DNA from: Acidobacteriaceae bacterium
GTDB taxonomy: Bacteria; Acidobacteriota; Terriglobia; Bryobacterales; Bryobacteraceae
Direction: 5' to 3'
Assembly (NCBI GenBank): GCA_903970405.1
Contig: CAJCIT010000075.1
Coordinates: 1-44,209, forward strand
Length of the DNA: 44,209 nt
A model generated the notes under the pieces. It searched no databases and was not told where the DNA came from. It saw only the letters and a program-made list of their open reading frames with translations. Of this stretch, positions 7,694-15,152 are shown piece by piece (position 1 is the first letter of the stretch; each line of letters begins with the position of its first letter). The translations under genes and the position numbers were made by a program.

Positions 7694-7782
7694 GAGGGTC
7701 CTCGCCAAAAATTATGACCCTTCCACCACGCGAGACTTTCGTCTACTTGGATCAGGGGCGTAGCGGAAGGGCCGATTCTTCG

Positions 7783-7815
7783 ACTCCATCGTCCCGCCAA
7801 CGGGACGGAAAGTCA
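7783..7815. repeat. Hairpin with 14-bp direct repeat, left copy
   Basis: ACTCCATCGTCCCG begins here and recurs at 8946-8959. In this copy it forms a perfect hairpin, CGTCCCG-ccaa-CGGGACG (7790-7807). It lies in the gap between the divergent NYN and winged-helix genes, upstream of both, so a terminator is unlikely. It could be an operator or an RNA element. Confidence 0.5.
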
Positions 7816-7876
7816 ACAAGTAACATTTTTATTTTCTTTAACTTTATAGGCCATAGATACCAAAGAACTTCATCGT

Positions 7877-7905
7877 TTGACATGTGAACTCATAGAGCGT
7901 ATGAT
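7877..7905 (+). promoter_or_regulatory. Sigma-70 promoter of winged-helix gene
   Basis: TTGACA (7877-7882), a 17-base spacer and TATGAT (7900-7905). Transcription should begin near 7912, leaving a leader of about 55 bases before ATG 7967. This is close to consensus and strong for a GC-rich genome. Confidence 0.75.
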
Positions 7906-7966
7906 TATTACTGAGAACATCAGATGGCGTGATCGATTACCACGATCATTCCAAAAGGAGCTGAGT

Positions 7967-8803
7967 ATGTCATCCCCCGTAACTCCGGGACCGATCCCCA
8001 TTTCAGGCGAACTCACCGATGCAGCTAAGAAGGAAAAACCGAAGCCGACCAAGGTCGTCCCCACTGATCGGATCGGCGTCGGAAGACAACTAGATATTTT
8101 AAGGGCCTACGCTGCCGCAAGCGGCAATGGTAGTCGAGCGGCAACCGTCGGTGAAGTTGCTGAGATTGTAAAGATGTCCGCCGCCACTATCCAATTGGCG
8201 CACCCGTTTTTAGCCAGTATCGGCCTCATTACAAGAACCGGCACCGGCGCGTATAGCGTCTCGCAAGAAGCGCTTGGCTTCTTAAACGCCTACGAATGGG
8301 ACAAGGAAACGGCTAGCCATAAACTGGGATCGGTAATGCGTAATGCCTGGTTCGGTCAGGCATTACTCAGTCGAATCACGTTCGGACCAATCGACGAAAA
8401 GAACGCTATTGCAGTATTAGCGGAAGCGTGTTCCGCCCCGCCTGAATATGAAAAAGAACTGCGGATGGTGATCGAATTCATGGCCGCAGCCGGATTAGTG
8501 TTGCGCGAGAACGGGCAAGTGCGCCCGCGCCCTACGTTGGCGTCGTCGCCCAGCGAAGCACCGGCTCCCGCTCCACAACCAAGGGTCGAGGAACCCCGCG
8601 AAAAGGAACAATCCGTAAATGCATCTCGCTTAAATACTTCGGTCCAATCAACGCCAGGGAAATTCAACTTGAATATTAGCGTGGAAGTTGACATGGCAGA
8701 GTTTTCCACATGGAGACCCGAACGTATTCAAGCCTTCTTTCGCGGTGTGGCAGAAGTCCTTGCTGCTAAAGCAGATTTCGAAAAAGGAGGAGCTGGCTCT
8801 TAA
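7967..8803 (+). CDS. Unrecognised winged-helix protein
   Basis: Protein of 278 residues, not assigned to a family. After a proline and lysine-rich N-terminus, residues about 40-110 look like a winged helix (QLDILRAYAAAS, then VGEVAEIVKMSAATI and a wing LITRTGTGAYSVS). A second alpha-helical segment with EKNAIAVLAEACSAP follows, then a Pro/Ala/Glu linker near residues 190-220. The C-terminal domain, FNLNISVEVDMAEFSTWRPE to the FFRGVAEVLAAK helix, may be an oligomerisation or ligand module. ATG 7967 is supported by AAAGGAG 7 bases upstream. It has its own promoter, is divergent from the NYN gene and is followed by structured RNA. Confidence 0.7.
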   Translation: MSSPVTPGPIPISGELTDAAKKEKPKPTKVVPTDRIGVGRQLDILRAYAAASGNGSRAATVGEVAEIVKMSAATIQLAHPFLASIGLITRTGTGAYSVSQEALGFLNAYEWDKETASHKLGSVMRNAWFGQALLSRITFGPIDEKNAIAVLAEACSAPPEYEKELRMVIEFMAAAGLVLRENGQVRPRPTLASSPSEAPAPAPQPRVEEPREKEQSVNASRLNTSVQSTPGKFNLNISVEVDMAEFSTWRPERIQAFFRGVAEVLAAKADFEKGGAGS

Positions 8804-8815
8804 ATCTTTGAAAGC

Positions 8816-8853
8816 GCGGGTCGGAGGAGCTTTGAGAACATCGCCCGACCCGC
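8816..8853 (+). terminator. Perfect 9-bp stem-loop after winged-helix gene
   Basis: GCGGGTCGG (8816-8824) pairs with CCGACCCGC (8845-8853) around a 20-base loop, starting 12 bases after the stop codon. There is no T-run, so it may be a weak terminator, a processing site or a 3' stabiliser. Confidence 0.5.
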
Positions 8854-8863
8854 CTTTACCGGC

Positions 8864-8912
8864 TTCTAGGACCTCTGGATGTTACCAGCATCCAGAAATG
8901 CAAACCCTAGAA
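8864..8912 (+). promoter_or_regulatory. Two-tier stem-loop before a perfect Shine-Dalgarno
   Basis: The outer stem is TTCTAGG (8864-8870) with CCTAGAA (8906-8912). The inner stem is CTGGATG (8875-8881) with CATCCAG (8889-8895). The structure ends 3 bases before AGGAGGTGA (8916-8924), so folding could control access to the ribosome site of the small ORF at 8926. Confidence 0.5.
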
Positions 8913-8925
8913 AACAGGAGGTGAC

Positions 8926-9033
8926 ATGAGGTTGGTTCTCATGCACTCCATCGTCCCGACGAGCGGAAAATCCGTCACCGTCTGGGCTATTTGGACCCCT
9001 ACCCCTTCGGGCGGGGGTCCAACTACATTCTAG
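8926..9033 (+). CDS. Small ORF, 35 codons, perfect Shine-Dalgarno
   Basis: ATG follows AGGAGGTGA, a full complement of the 16S rRNA tail. The peptide begins MRLVLMHSIVPTSGKSV and has 35 residues, ending in a Gly/Pro-rich tail. It has no recognised relatives and no clear membrane helix. The second copy of the 14-bp direct repeat (8946-8959) is inside it, and a 9-bp hairpin (8991-9022) covers its last codons. It may be a leader peptide, a small toxin or a translated part of a regulatory RNA. Coding status rests on the ribosome site alone. Confidence 0.4.
   Translation: MRLVLMHSIVPTSGKSVTVWAIWTPTPSGGGPTTF
8991..9022 (+). terminator. Stem-loop over the small ORF end
   Basis: TTGGACCCC (8991-8999) pairs with GGGGTCCAA (9014-9022); the 14-base loop can pair further (CCC with GGG) around TTCG. 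No T-run follows, so intrinsic termination is possible but not clear. Confidence 0.45.
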
Positions 9034-9126
9034 CTACAATCTCCTTTAAAATCAAGTGTTTAAAATAGTTCTCTATTCACAGTCCATCAGTACTTATCAC
9101 AATTAATCAGGTTTTCTTGAATTGCG

Positions 9127-9155
9127 TTGATAACAGCAAGCGCATCCTGTATCAT
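9127..9155 (+). promoter_or_regulatory. Sigma-70 promoter, possibly leaderless start
   Basis: TTGATA (9127-9132), a 17-base spacer and TATCAT (9150-9155). The ATG at 9162 is 7 bases after the -10 box, about where transcription should begin. The alternative is a promoter with a leader of about 105 bases for the gene at 9268. Confidence 0.6.
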
Positions 9156-9161
9156 ATGTTT

Positions 9162-9255
9162 ATGAAGTGCCCCACTTGCAAGGCTGAAGCGCAGCGGTTT
9201 GGAGTCAACGCACTTTTAGGACACTACCGAGGAAACAACCAAGTGCGGGCGAATG
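9162..9255 (+). pseudogene. IS-type zinc-ribbon remnant
   Basis: The peptide starts MKCPTCKAEAQRFG, the first half of the zinc ribbon that opens many IS1/IS1595-type proteins (usual form CPxCxxExxRFG followed by a second CxxC). The second cysteine pair is missing and the reading then runs across the next gene in another frame, so this appears to be a short relic. The ATG lies exactly at the predicted transcription start of the promoter at 9127. It could instead be an independent small gene. Confidence 0.4.
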
Positions 9256-9267
9256 GGAGAATAAGGG

Positions 9268-9531
9268 ATGTCGGTTTATCAGGAGCGCAAGGACGACCTC
9301 GATCGCTACGAGTTCATGATGGGGCGGGAGAGGGGACGTCTGGCAATCGCACTGGATTGCCTCACTGATGGCCTGGTGCTGGTGGGGCAACACGGCGTCT
9401 ATTGCCAGAGCGCACGGCAGGCGGGCAAGCCAGCGATGGATATTCAACTGATTTCGAAGAGCCTGACGGACGCGAAGGAATTGATCGCGAGCGTTTTGGA
9501 AGAGCTCGCGCGAAAAAAGGCCGAGGCCTGA
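9268..9531 (+). CDS. Hypothetical protein, 87 residues
   Basis: Unrecognised small protein. It starts MSVYQERKDDLDRYEFMMGRE and ends with a long helical stretch (LISKSLTDAKELIASVLEEL and a basic end). A single hydrophobic strand-like region, DGLVLVGQHGVYCQS, lies in the middle. No signal peptide or membrane helix is visible. A GGGAG sequence lies 12 bases upstream of the ATG, a rather wide spacing. It is convergent with the MBL hydrolase gene, with 3 bases between the stops. Confidence 0.55.
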   Translation: MSVYQERKDDLDRYEFMMGRERGRLAIALDCLTDGLVLVGQHGVYCQSARQAGKPAMDIQLISKSLTDAKELIASVLEELARKKAEA

Positions 9532-9534
9532 GGA

Positions 9535-10167
9535 CTACAGATTCCGCAGGAACGGGTTATGGTCTTTTTCACGGCCGATGGTTGTGGAGGGGCCATGACC
9601 GGGAAACACCAGCGTTTGCTCCGGCAACACAAGAAGGCGCGTCTTCACCGACGAGAGTAGTTTCCGCGTGTCTCCGCCGGGCAGGTCCGTGCGGCCAATA
9701 GAGTCGCGAAACAGAGTATCGCCGGCAATCAGTTTGTTTTCTGATGGTATATACAGGCAGACGCTGCCCTGCGTGTGACCCGGCGTATGGATCAGATGAA
9801 TGGCCGCGGCGCCGAGAGTAAGGGATGTGCCGTCGGCGGCGGGTGAATCGATCTCAACCGGGTCCGGCTTCTGCACGCCCAGCCAAGTGGCCTGGACATC
9901 GAGCATTTGCGCGAGTTCCTCATCGTCGGGATTGAGATAGACGGGCGCGCCCGTAAGGGCCTTCAGTTTCTGAGCGCCCGCGATGTGATCGATATGAGCG
10001 TGGGTGATGACAATCGCCTTAACGGTGAGTTGGTGTTCCTTAAGAGAGGCGGCAATGCGGCCGATTTCATCCCCGGGATCGACCACGATGGCCTCGCGAG
10101 TGGCTTCATCTCCCAGGATGGAGCAATTGCACTGGAGAAGGCCAACAGGCAGGATGACGTGGATCAT
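9535..10167 (-). CDS. MBL-fold metallo-hydrolase (glyoxalase II-like)
   Basis: Cytoplasmic zinc hydrolase of 210 residues. The metal-binding motif THAHIDH is followed by IHTPGHTQGSVCLY, IAGDTLFRDSIGRTDLPGG and VFPGHGPSTTIG, which supply all the metal ligands of the glyoxalase II/YcbL-like group. It likely cleaves a thioester such as a lactoyl-thiol, but the substrate is not certain. ATG 10167 (MIHVILPVGLLQCNC) is where family similarity starts; the 45 in-frame residues upstream look non-coding. It is divergent from the membrane protein gene at 10255. Confidence 0.88.
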   Translation of the reverse strand: MIHVILPVGLLQCNCSILGDEATREAIVVDPGDEIGRIAASLKEHQLTVKAIVITHAHIDHIAGAQKLKALTGAPVYLNPDDEELAQMLDVQATWLGVQKPDPVEIDSPAADGTSLTLGAAAIHLIHTPGHTQGSVCLYIPSENKLIAGDTLFRDSIGRTDLPGGDTRKLLSSVKTRLLVLPEQTLVFPGHGPSTTIGREKDHNPFLRNL

Positions 10168-10254
10168 GCGGGTTTTCAGTATATCGATCCGCTGAAGAGT
10201 GAGCGTTGGGTACGGCGCGGGCTGCCCTTTATACTCAAACAAGAACCGCGGCTT

Positions 10255-10707
10255 ATGGATATTACGGACGCTTTCCTTCATACCTCGATGCGTTTCCTGC
10301 ACATCGGGTCAGTGGTGGCGCTGGTTGGATCAGCCATCTACGGACGGTTGGTGCTGACGCCGGTGCTGAATACGCTGCCGGAACCGGAGCGCTTGCGGGC
10401 GGCGAGCGATGCGCAAGGGCGGTTTCGGACGGTGGCTTACGTGCTGCTGGCGGTACTGGTGGGGGCCGGGCTTTACAACTTGTTGACAGGGCCGCGGCAC
10501 TCCTCTGCTTGGCAAATGTGGTTCGGCATCAAGATGCTGGCCGTGCTGCATTTTCTGGCGACGTCAGTGCTTTGGGCTGTTTCGCCGTATGGCGATGCGG
10601 TGGTGGGGGGCAAAGGCAAGCGGCGGCTGGCTAGCCTGGCGATTTCGGGGCTGGTGGCGATCTTGATATCGAGCTATTTGCGGTACCTGACGCAGCACGG
10701 CGGGTGA
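10255..10707 (+). CDS. Four-helix membrane protein (CopD/DUF4149-like)
   Basis: Integral membrane protein of 150 residues with four predicted helices: about residues 10-30 (SMRFLHIGSVVALVGSAIYG), 58-80 (YVLLAVLVGAGLYNLL), 92-112 (FGIKMLAVLHFLATSVLWAV) and 125-143. The FLHIG and IKMLAVLHF patterns resemble the CopD-like group. A heme or copper role is possible through the histidines in helices 1 and 3, but this is inference. ATG 10255 was chosen; the frame is open further upstream but lies antisense to the divergent MBL gene. Confidence 0.65.
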   Translation: MDITDAFLHTSMRFLHIGSVVALVGSAIYGRLVLTPVLNTLPEPERLRAASDAQGRFRTVAYVLLAVLVGAGLYNLLTGPRHSSAWQMWFGIKMLAVLHFLATSVLWAVSPYGDAVVGGKGKRRLASLAISGLVAILISSYLRYLTQHGG

Positions 10708-11045
10708 GGTTGCGGCAGGCAGTGGCGCTGCGCCATGAGGTATCCACTCGCTTGGGTGCCGCGAGGTAACCCGCTGGCTTACGCGCGCGGTTCAGAAGGG
10801 GCGAGTGGGAGCGCCAACGTGCCCGGCACAACCGGTCGCTCACTGAGAACGTGTGAATAATCCTGGCGACAAACAGACGCACCCGCGCCTACTGAGCCGC
10901 GCGACCGTCAGGGAGCGACCGCGGTGTTCTTCCACTCCCGCCAACCGGTCGCTCCCTGACGGCCTCGGCCAGTAGGGCTGCGGAGCGAGGCCGTGGCCGC
11001 AGCGCGTTGGGAGCCCCGGCGGCTCGAATTGCATCGAAGATCTAT
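10708..11045. other. Gene-free region rich in repeats
   Basis: No credible gene was found in these 338 bases. An 8-bp inverted repeat, CCACTCGC with GCGAGTGG, lies at about 10744-10808. Repeat A copies lie at 10829-10846 and as a palindrome at 10905-10962. Another hairpin, GCTGCGG with CCGCAGC, lies at 10977-11003. Confidence 0.6.
10905..10962. repeat. Dispersed repeat A, 17-bp perfect palindrome arms
   Basis: CCGTCAGGGAGCGACCG (10905-10921) is the exact reverse complement of 10946-10962, with a 24-base loop. The stem continues imperfectly outward (CTACTGAGCC against GGCCAGTAG). Further partial copies occur at 10829-10846 and 904-927. Confidence 0.75.
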
Positions 11046-11990
11046 ATGAACGGTTATGAAGCACTGCGCCGTGACTGCGCGTGGATCGATCTTTCGGCTC
11101 GCGGAAAGATTCGCGTCACGGGCGAAGATCGTGCGCGCCTGCTGCACGCTATGACAACGAATCAGATTCAGGGGCTCGCAGACGGGAGTGGTGTCTACGC
11201 GTTCTTTCTAAGTGCCCAGGGACGCATTCTCGGGGATGCGGTCATTTATTGCCTCAATGAATCGCTGCTGCTGGATACCGAGCCCGAGACGCGCGGAAAG
11301 ATCTATGCGCACCTGGATAAGTACGTCATTGCCGATGATGTGACCCTGGCGGATGAGAGTGAACTGTGGGCCGAAATTGGCGTGGAAGGCGCCGGTTCTC
11401 GGGAAGCGATGAAGGCGATGGGGGCGCCACTGCCTGACAGGGAGTACGCCACGGAGGACTGGGGCGGGAGGCTGGTGGCTCGGGTCTCAAGTACCGGGAT
11501 GGTAGGGTTTCGCGTTTTCGCTCCAGTGCGAGAGAAAGATGCGCTAGTAAAACAACTCACTGAGCAGGGCGTGCCGGAGGCCGATGCGGCGGCGGCGAGA
11601 ACGGTTCGCATCGAAAACGGAAAGCCGCGCTACGGCGAGGAGATCAGTGAGCGCTATCTGGTTCAGGAGACCGGACAACTGTATGGGGTTCATTTCAGCA
11701 AGGGATGTTACCTGGGTCAGGAAATCGTGGAGCGCGTGAGGTCCAGAGCACAGATCCACCGGCGCCTGGCGGCTGTGCGAGTCAGCGGAGTGCAGGCTCC
11801 GGAGGCCGGGACCAAGCTGCAACTGGAAGGGAAGGATGCCGGCGAAATTGTGTCGGCGGTTTATTCACCGGCGCTGGGGGAGATTGCGGCGATGGCTTAC
11901 GTGCGAACCGAAGTTGAGGATCGGCGGCCGGAGATGACCGTAAGCGGCAGTGGGGCGCCGGCGCGGCTTGCTGAGGCGTCCAGTGGTTGA
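11046..11990 (+). CDS. ygfZ: YgfZ/GcvT-type folate-binding protein
   Basis: Protein of 314 residues related to the T-protein of glycine cleavage. The family signature KGCYLGQEIVERVRSRAQ is present, with the conserved Cys needed in YgfZ. WIDLSARGKIRVTGEDRARLLHAMTTN is the N-terminal folate-binding region. YgfZ supports folate-dependent Fe-S cluster assembly or repair, including in tRNA-modifying MiaB; that role is taken from the family. The start is ATG 11046 (MNGYEALRRD), preferred over an upstream start within repeat-rich DNA. Confidence 0.87.
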   Translation: MNGYEALRRDCAWIDLSARGKIRVTGEDRARLLHAMTTNQIQGLADGSGVYAFFLSAQGRILGDAVIYCLNESLLLDTEPETRGKIYAHLDKYVIADDVTLADESELWAEIGVEGAGSREAMKAMGAPLPDREYATEDWGGRLVARVSSTGMVGFRVFAPVREKDALVKQLTEQGVPEADAAAARTVRIENGKPRYGEEISERYLVQETGQLYGVHFSKGCYLGQEIVERVRSRAQIHRRLAAVRVSGVQAPEAGTKLQLEGKDAGEIVSAVYSPALGEIAAMAYVRTEVEDRRPEMTVSGSGAPARLAEASSG

Positions 11991-12065
11991 CGCCGCGGCC
12001 CGGGCACTGGAACGATCGAGAGACAACGCCGATTGGCGCCGGCGGGAGAAGCAGATTGCGGACCG

Positions 12066-12890
12066 ATGCTGAATCTTAGGCATCTGAGGCATCTGCGTTC
12101 GGCTGGCGTCCAGTTAGGACTCAACGGCCCAGATTCGTTCCGATGGTTGTGGAGTTACTACGGAAGCAGGCTTCCGGGGGCGCGGTCGCGCTCAGACCAT
12201 CTGTTACGTATTAAGATCCGTGCGGGCCTTCCGATCGCTGCAAAGACCCGCATCAGCATTCGCCCAAACGGATACGATTGCGCTCTGGTCGAAGAGATCT
12301 TTACCGAGAATGCCTACGCTCTGGAGACCGGAAGCGTCAGGAGAATCATTGACCTGGGCGCCAACATCGGATTGGCTTCGCTGTTTCTGGCGAAGCGATA
12401 CCCGGATGCACAGATCTGCTGCGTGGAGCCAATACCGGACAACCTTTCAGTACTCCGGCGCAACATTGAAGAGAACAAGCTTTCAATCCGAGCGATAGCC
12501 GCCGCGGTGGGAGCGCGGGACGGCCAAACCCAATTCGAATTGTCAAGCGATCCACGCCAACATGCCGCGTCGAACTCAAAGGTGGTAGTGGATCGGACGG
12601 GCCGAAAGGTGGACGTCGACGTAATCAGCATTCCCTCTCTCCTTCGGCTGATGGGATGGGACGAGTTCGACCTTCTGAAGATCGATATTGAGGGTGCTGA
12701 AGTGGAGGTTTTTGCCGGAAGGCCGGAATGGCTGCGAAAGGTCCGCTACATCATCGGCGAAGGACATGTCGGCGCTGGATACACGATTGAGGCCTGCCGG
12801 GCTGATCTGGAACCGATGGGATTCAAGGTGGATCGGATCAAGTCGACGGAGGGCGCATGGCTATTCGGTGCGCGCCGCTTGCCGTCTTAG
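12066..12890 (+). CDS. FkbM family methyltransferase
   Basis: SAM-dependent O-methyltransferase of 274 residues. The SAM-binding glycine-rich loop is IIDLGANIGLASLFLAKRYP, with the acidic residue CVEPIPDNL after strand 2. DEFDLLKIDIEGAEVEVFAG is the FkbM signature. Members methylate sugars or secondary metabolites, and the acceptor here is unknown. ATG 12066 was chosen over a TTG at 12033. The N-terminus (MLNLRHLRHLRSAG) is basic and not a signal peptide. No sugar cluster is next to it. Confidence 0.87.
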   Translation: MLNLRHLRHLRSAGVQLGLNGPDSFRWLWSYYGSRLPGARSRSDHLLRIKIRAGLPIAAKTRISIRPNGYDCALVEEIFTENAYALETGSVRRIIDLGANIGLASLFLAKRYPDAQICCVEPIPDNLSVLRRNIEENKLSIRAIAAAVGARDGQTQFELSSDPRQHAASNSKVVVDRTGRKVDVDVISIPSLLRLMGWDEFDLLKIDIEGAEVEVFAGRPEWLRKVRYIIGEGHVGAGYTIEACRADLEPMGFKVDRIKSTEGAWLFGARRLPS

Positions 12891-12972
12891 CGTTGAGGTG
12901 GGGCCGGGGTTCGCGTAAAGCGCCGTGTTTTAGAGTAAAGAATCAGAACTCAACAAAGAGGCGGACTTCCTC

Positions 12973-13470
12973 ATGACACGGCGAAGCTTTTTCGATCTTG
13001 CGTATGGTGCTCTCTCTTTCGCGGCGGCGCAATCGCTGCTGGCTGCTGAGAAGTATGACGGCCCTCGCCCAAAGAAAAAAGACGTCCTGTACCTGGTGCA
13101 CGCCGATACTCTGATTGAGACAGAGACGGTGACGGCGAGTCAATCGGCCGATAAGGAAGGCACAGTATTCGCCGTGCCGGGCGAAGCGTCGCCGGTTCGC
13201 ACGCCGCTGGCCGAACCCATCTTTCTGCTGGCTTCTGACGAGATCACGCCCGACAGCCTCGGTTTGTATCGATTCGACGTGAGGAACGGCCGGCGTGAGA
13301 TTCTCATCACCGGCAAGAAGCGGCGAAGTTCCACAAAACAGTTCCATTTGTCAGTGCGTGTTCTGGACCACGGGTTAGCGCGCATTGAGGCGTCCGAGGC
13401 GCTGGATAACGGAGAGTACTCGATCTCGCCTGAAGGATCGAATACGGCATTTTGTTTCGGCGTTTACTAA
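12973..13470 (+). CDS. Hypothetical exported protein with Tat-like start
   Basis: Protein of 165 residues starting MTRRSFFDLAYGALSFAAA, a twin-arginine pattern (RRSFF) with a hydrophobic stretch and cleavage likely near AAEKY. The mature part is beta-rich and contains ETETVTASQSADKEGTVFAV and SPVRTPLAEPIFLLASDEI. It ends ALDNGEYSISPEGSNTAFCFG, an arrangement seen in conserved acidobacterial proteins of unknown role. No catalytic motif was seen. It stands alone on the plus strand between FkbM and a VOC gene. Confidence 0.65.
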   Translation: MTRRSFFDLAYGALSFAAAQSLLAAEKYDGPRPKKKDVLYLVHADTLIETETVTASQSADKEGTVFAVPGEASPVRTPLAEPIFLLASDEITPDSLGLYRFDVRNGRREILITGKKRRSSTKQFHLSVRVLDHGLARIEASEALDNGEYSISPEGSNTAFCFGVY

Positions 13471-13543
13471 CAATCGCCGCCCCGATGCGTCCTGACATTG
13501 GTGTGGCAACGGCTCCCAAAGCGCCTGCTAAAATTCCGGGTAA

Positions 13544-13918
13544 GTGTTTACCGGACTGGAACATGTGGCGATTGCTTCGCCCAATCCGAAGAGCTTGGCC
13601 GAATGGTACGTCCAGAACCTGGGCTTTCGCCTCAATTACGAGTACGACGGCAACTACTTCGTACGGGCGCAGGACGGCAACATGCTGGAGATCGTCAAAG
13701 CGGAGGGGGAGAGCGGGAATCCAAAGATGCGGACGCCCGGCCTGCGCCACTTGGCAATTTCAGTGACCGATTTCGATGCGGCCCATGCGCATTTGAAGAG
13801 CCTGGGAGTTCACTTTGAGGGAGAGCCGTTTGTGAATCAAGGTAACCGGCTAGTGTTCTTTACGGATCTGGATGGCAACCTCATCCACTTGATTCAGCGG
13901 GAGTCCCCGCTGCCGTGA
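13544..13918 (+). CDS. VOC family (glyoxalase/bleomycin resistance) protein
   Basis: 124-residue protein with the paired beta-alpha-beta-beta-beta repeats of the vicinal oxygen chelate superfamily. The metal ligands are likely the His of LEHVAIAS and the Glu of NMLEIVKAEG in the first half, the His of LRHLAISV and the final DLDGNLIHLIQ region in the second. Reaction class cannot be narrowed down; isomerase and dioxygenase members share this fold. The start is GTG (translated MFTGLEHVA). It is followed 19 bases later by the MFS transporter gene on the same strand. Confidence 0.82.
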   Translation: MFTGLEHVAIASPNPKSLAEWYVQNLGFRLNYEYDGNYFVRAQDGNMLEIVKAEGESGNPKMRTPGLRHLAISVTDFDAAHAHLKSLGVHFEGEPFVNQGNRLVFFTDLDGNLIHLIQRESPLP

Positions 13919-13937
13919 GGCAAGAAGGCCAGTCTGC

Positions 13938-15152
13938 TTGCTGAAGAAGGTCTTCAAAGCATTCGAATACCGGAATTTCCGGCTGATGTGGTTCGGGGCA
14001 TGCGTCTCCAGCATCGGCACCTGGATGCAGATTCTGGCGCAGAGCTGGCTGGTGTACCAGCTCTCGAATAAAGCGCAGTATCTGGGCATTGACCAGTTCC
14101 TGGGCCAGATTCCCATCTTCCTGTTTTCACTGTTCGGCGGAGTTTTTGCCGACCGGAGGAGCCGGCGCGGCATTCTGCTGGTTTCGCAATTCATCCAGAT
14201 GACGTGCGCCTTCACGCTGACGGTGCTGGCGGCTACTCACCTGGTTGAGGTTTGGCACATCTGGTGCCTGTCCTTCTTTGTGGGGTTGGCGCAGGCGTTT
14301 GGCGGACCGGCGTACTCAGCGCTGGTGCCGTCACTGGTGGAAAAGAAGGAAGATCTGCAGAATGCGATTGCATTGAACTCCATCCAGTTCAATCTGGCGC
14401 GTGTGATTGGACCGGTGCTGGGCGGCGTGGCATTGGCGAAGCTGGGACCGGCGTGGTGCTTCGGCCTAAACGGGCTGTCGTTTGTGGCGGTGGTGATTTC
14501 CCTGCTTGTCATTAAGGTGCCGTTTACGCCGGCGAAGACTCAGGAATCGGTGATGGACAGCATGCGGGAGGGCTTCGCGTTTGTGCGGAAGCGCGACGGC
14601 ATGATCAGCCTGATTGTGCTGGCGTTTCTGATGACGGCGCTGGCGTTCCCGATGATCTCATTCCTGCCGGTGTTTGCGAAGACAGTCTTTCATGGCGGCT
14701 CGAACATTTACATGTGGCTTCTGGTTTCGTCCGGCGCCGGTTCGGTGACCGGCGCTTTGGCGGTGGCTGCCAGCCGGAACACGGGCCAGCAATACCGGCG
14801 GGCGCTTCTGGCGATGCTGCTGCTGGGCCTGCTGATTGCGGGCTTCGGATTGTCATACGCCTTCCCGCTCAGCGCCGTGCTGCTGTTCCTGGGGGGTGCC
14901 GCGTTAATGGTGGTTTTCGCGCTGAACTCGTCTTTGGTGCAGACCTATGTGGGCGACGCGATGCGCGGCCGGGTGATGAGCGTCTATAACGTGGCGTTTC
15001 GCGGCGGAATGCCGTTCGGGAGTCTGCTGGCGGGATACCTGATCGGCGTAACGTCGGCGCCGCGAGTGATGCAGGCCAACGGCGTCGCCATCGTTCTGCT
15101 GGGATTGTTCTTCCTGGCGATCATGAAGTCGCCGGATGCAGAGGCGAGTTAG
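13938..15152 (+). CDS. MFS exporter (EntS-like)
   Basis: Inner-membrane transporter of 404 residues with about 12 predicted helices. FEYRNFRLMWFGACVSSIGTWMQ at the N-terminus and FADRRSRRGILL in the first cytoplasmic loop are signatures of the MFS_3 (enterobactin exporter-like) group. The DAMRGRVMSVYNVAF sequence near residue 335 is the matching second-half motif. A drug or small-molecule efflux role is likely but the substrate is unknown. The start is TTG. Its stop TAG overlaps the TAA of the convergent Clp-N gene. Confidence 0.87.
   Translation: MLKKVFKAFEYRNFRLMWFGACVSSIGTWMQILAQSWLVYQLSNKAQYLGIDQFLGQIPIFLFSLFGGVFADRRSRRGILLVSQFIQMTCAFTLTVLAATHLVEVWHIWCLSFFVGLAQAFGGPAYSALVPSLVEKKEDLQNAIALNSIQFNLARVIGPVLGGVALAKLGPAWCFGLNGLSFVAVVISLLVIKVPFTPAKTQESVMDSMREGFAFVRKRDGMISLIVLAFLMTALAFPMISFLPVFAKTVFHGGSNIYMWLLVSSGAGSVTGALAVAASRNTGQQYRRALLAMLLLGLLIAGFGLSYAFPLSAVLLFLGGAALMVVFALNSSLVQTYVGDAMRGRVMSVYNVAFRGGMPFGSLLAGYLIGVTSAPRVMQANGVAIVLLGLFFLAIMKSPDAEAS

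Noticed and set aside
7783-9033. Retron-like non-coding RNA
   Set aside because: No reverse transcriptase gene is near, so the inverted repeats here cannot be assigned to msr/msd.
9907-10254. N-terminal extension of the four-helix membrane protein
   Set aside because: It lies antisense to the MBL hydrolase gene and has no relation to the membrane protein; ATG 10255 is used.
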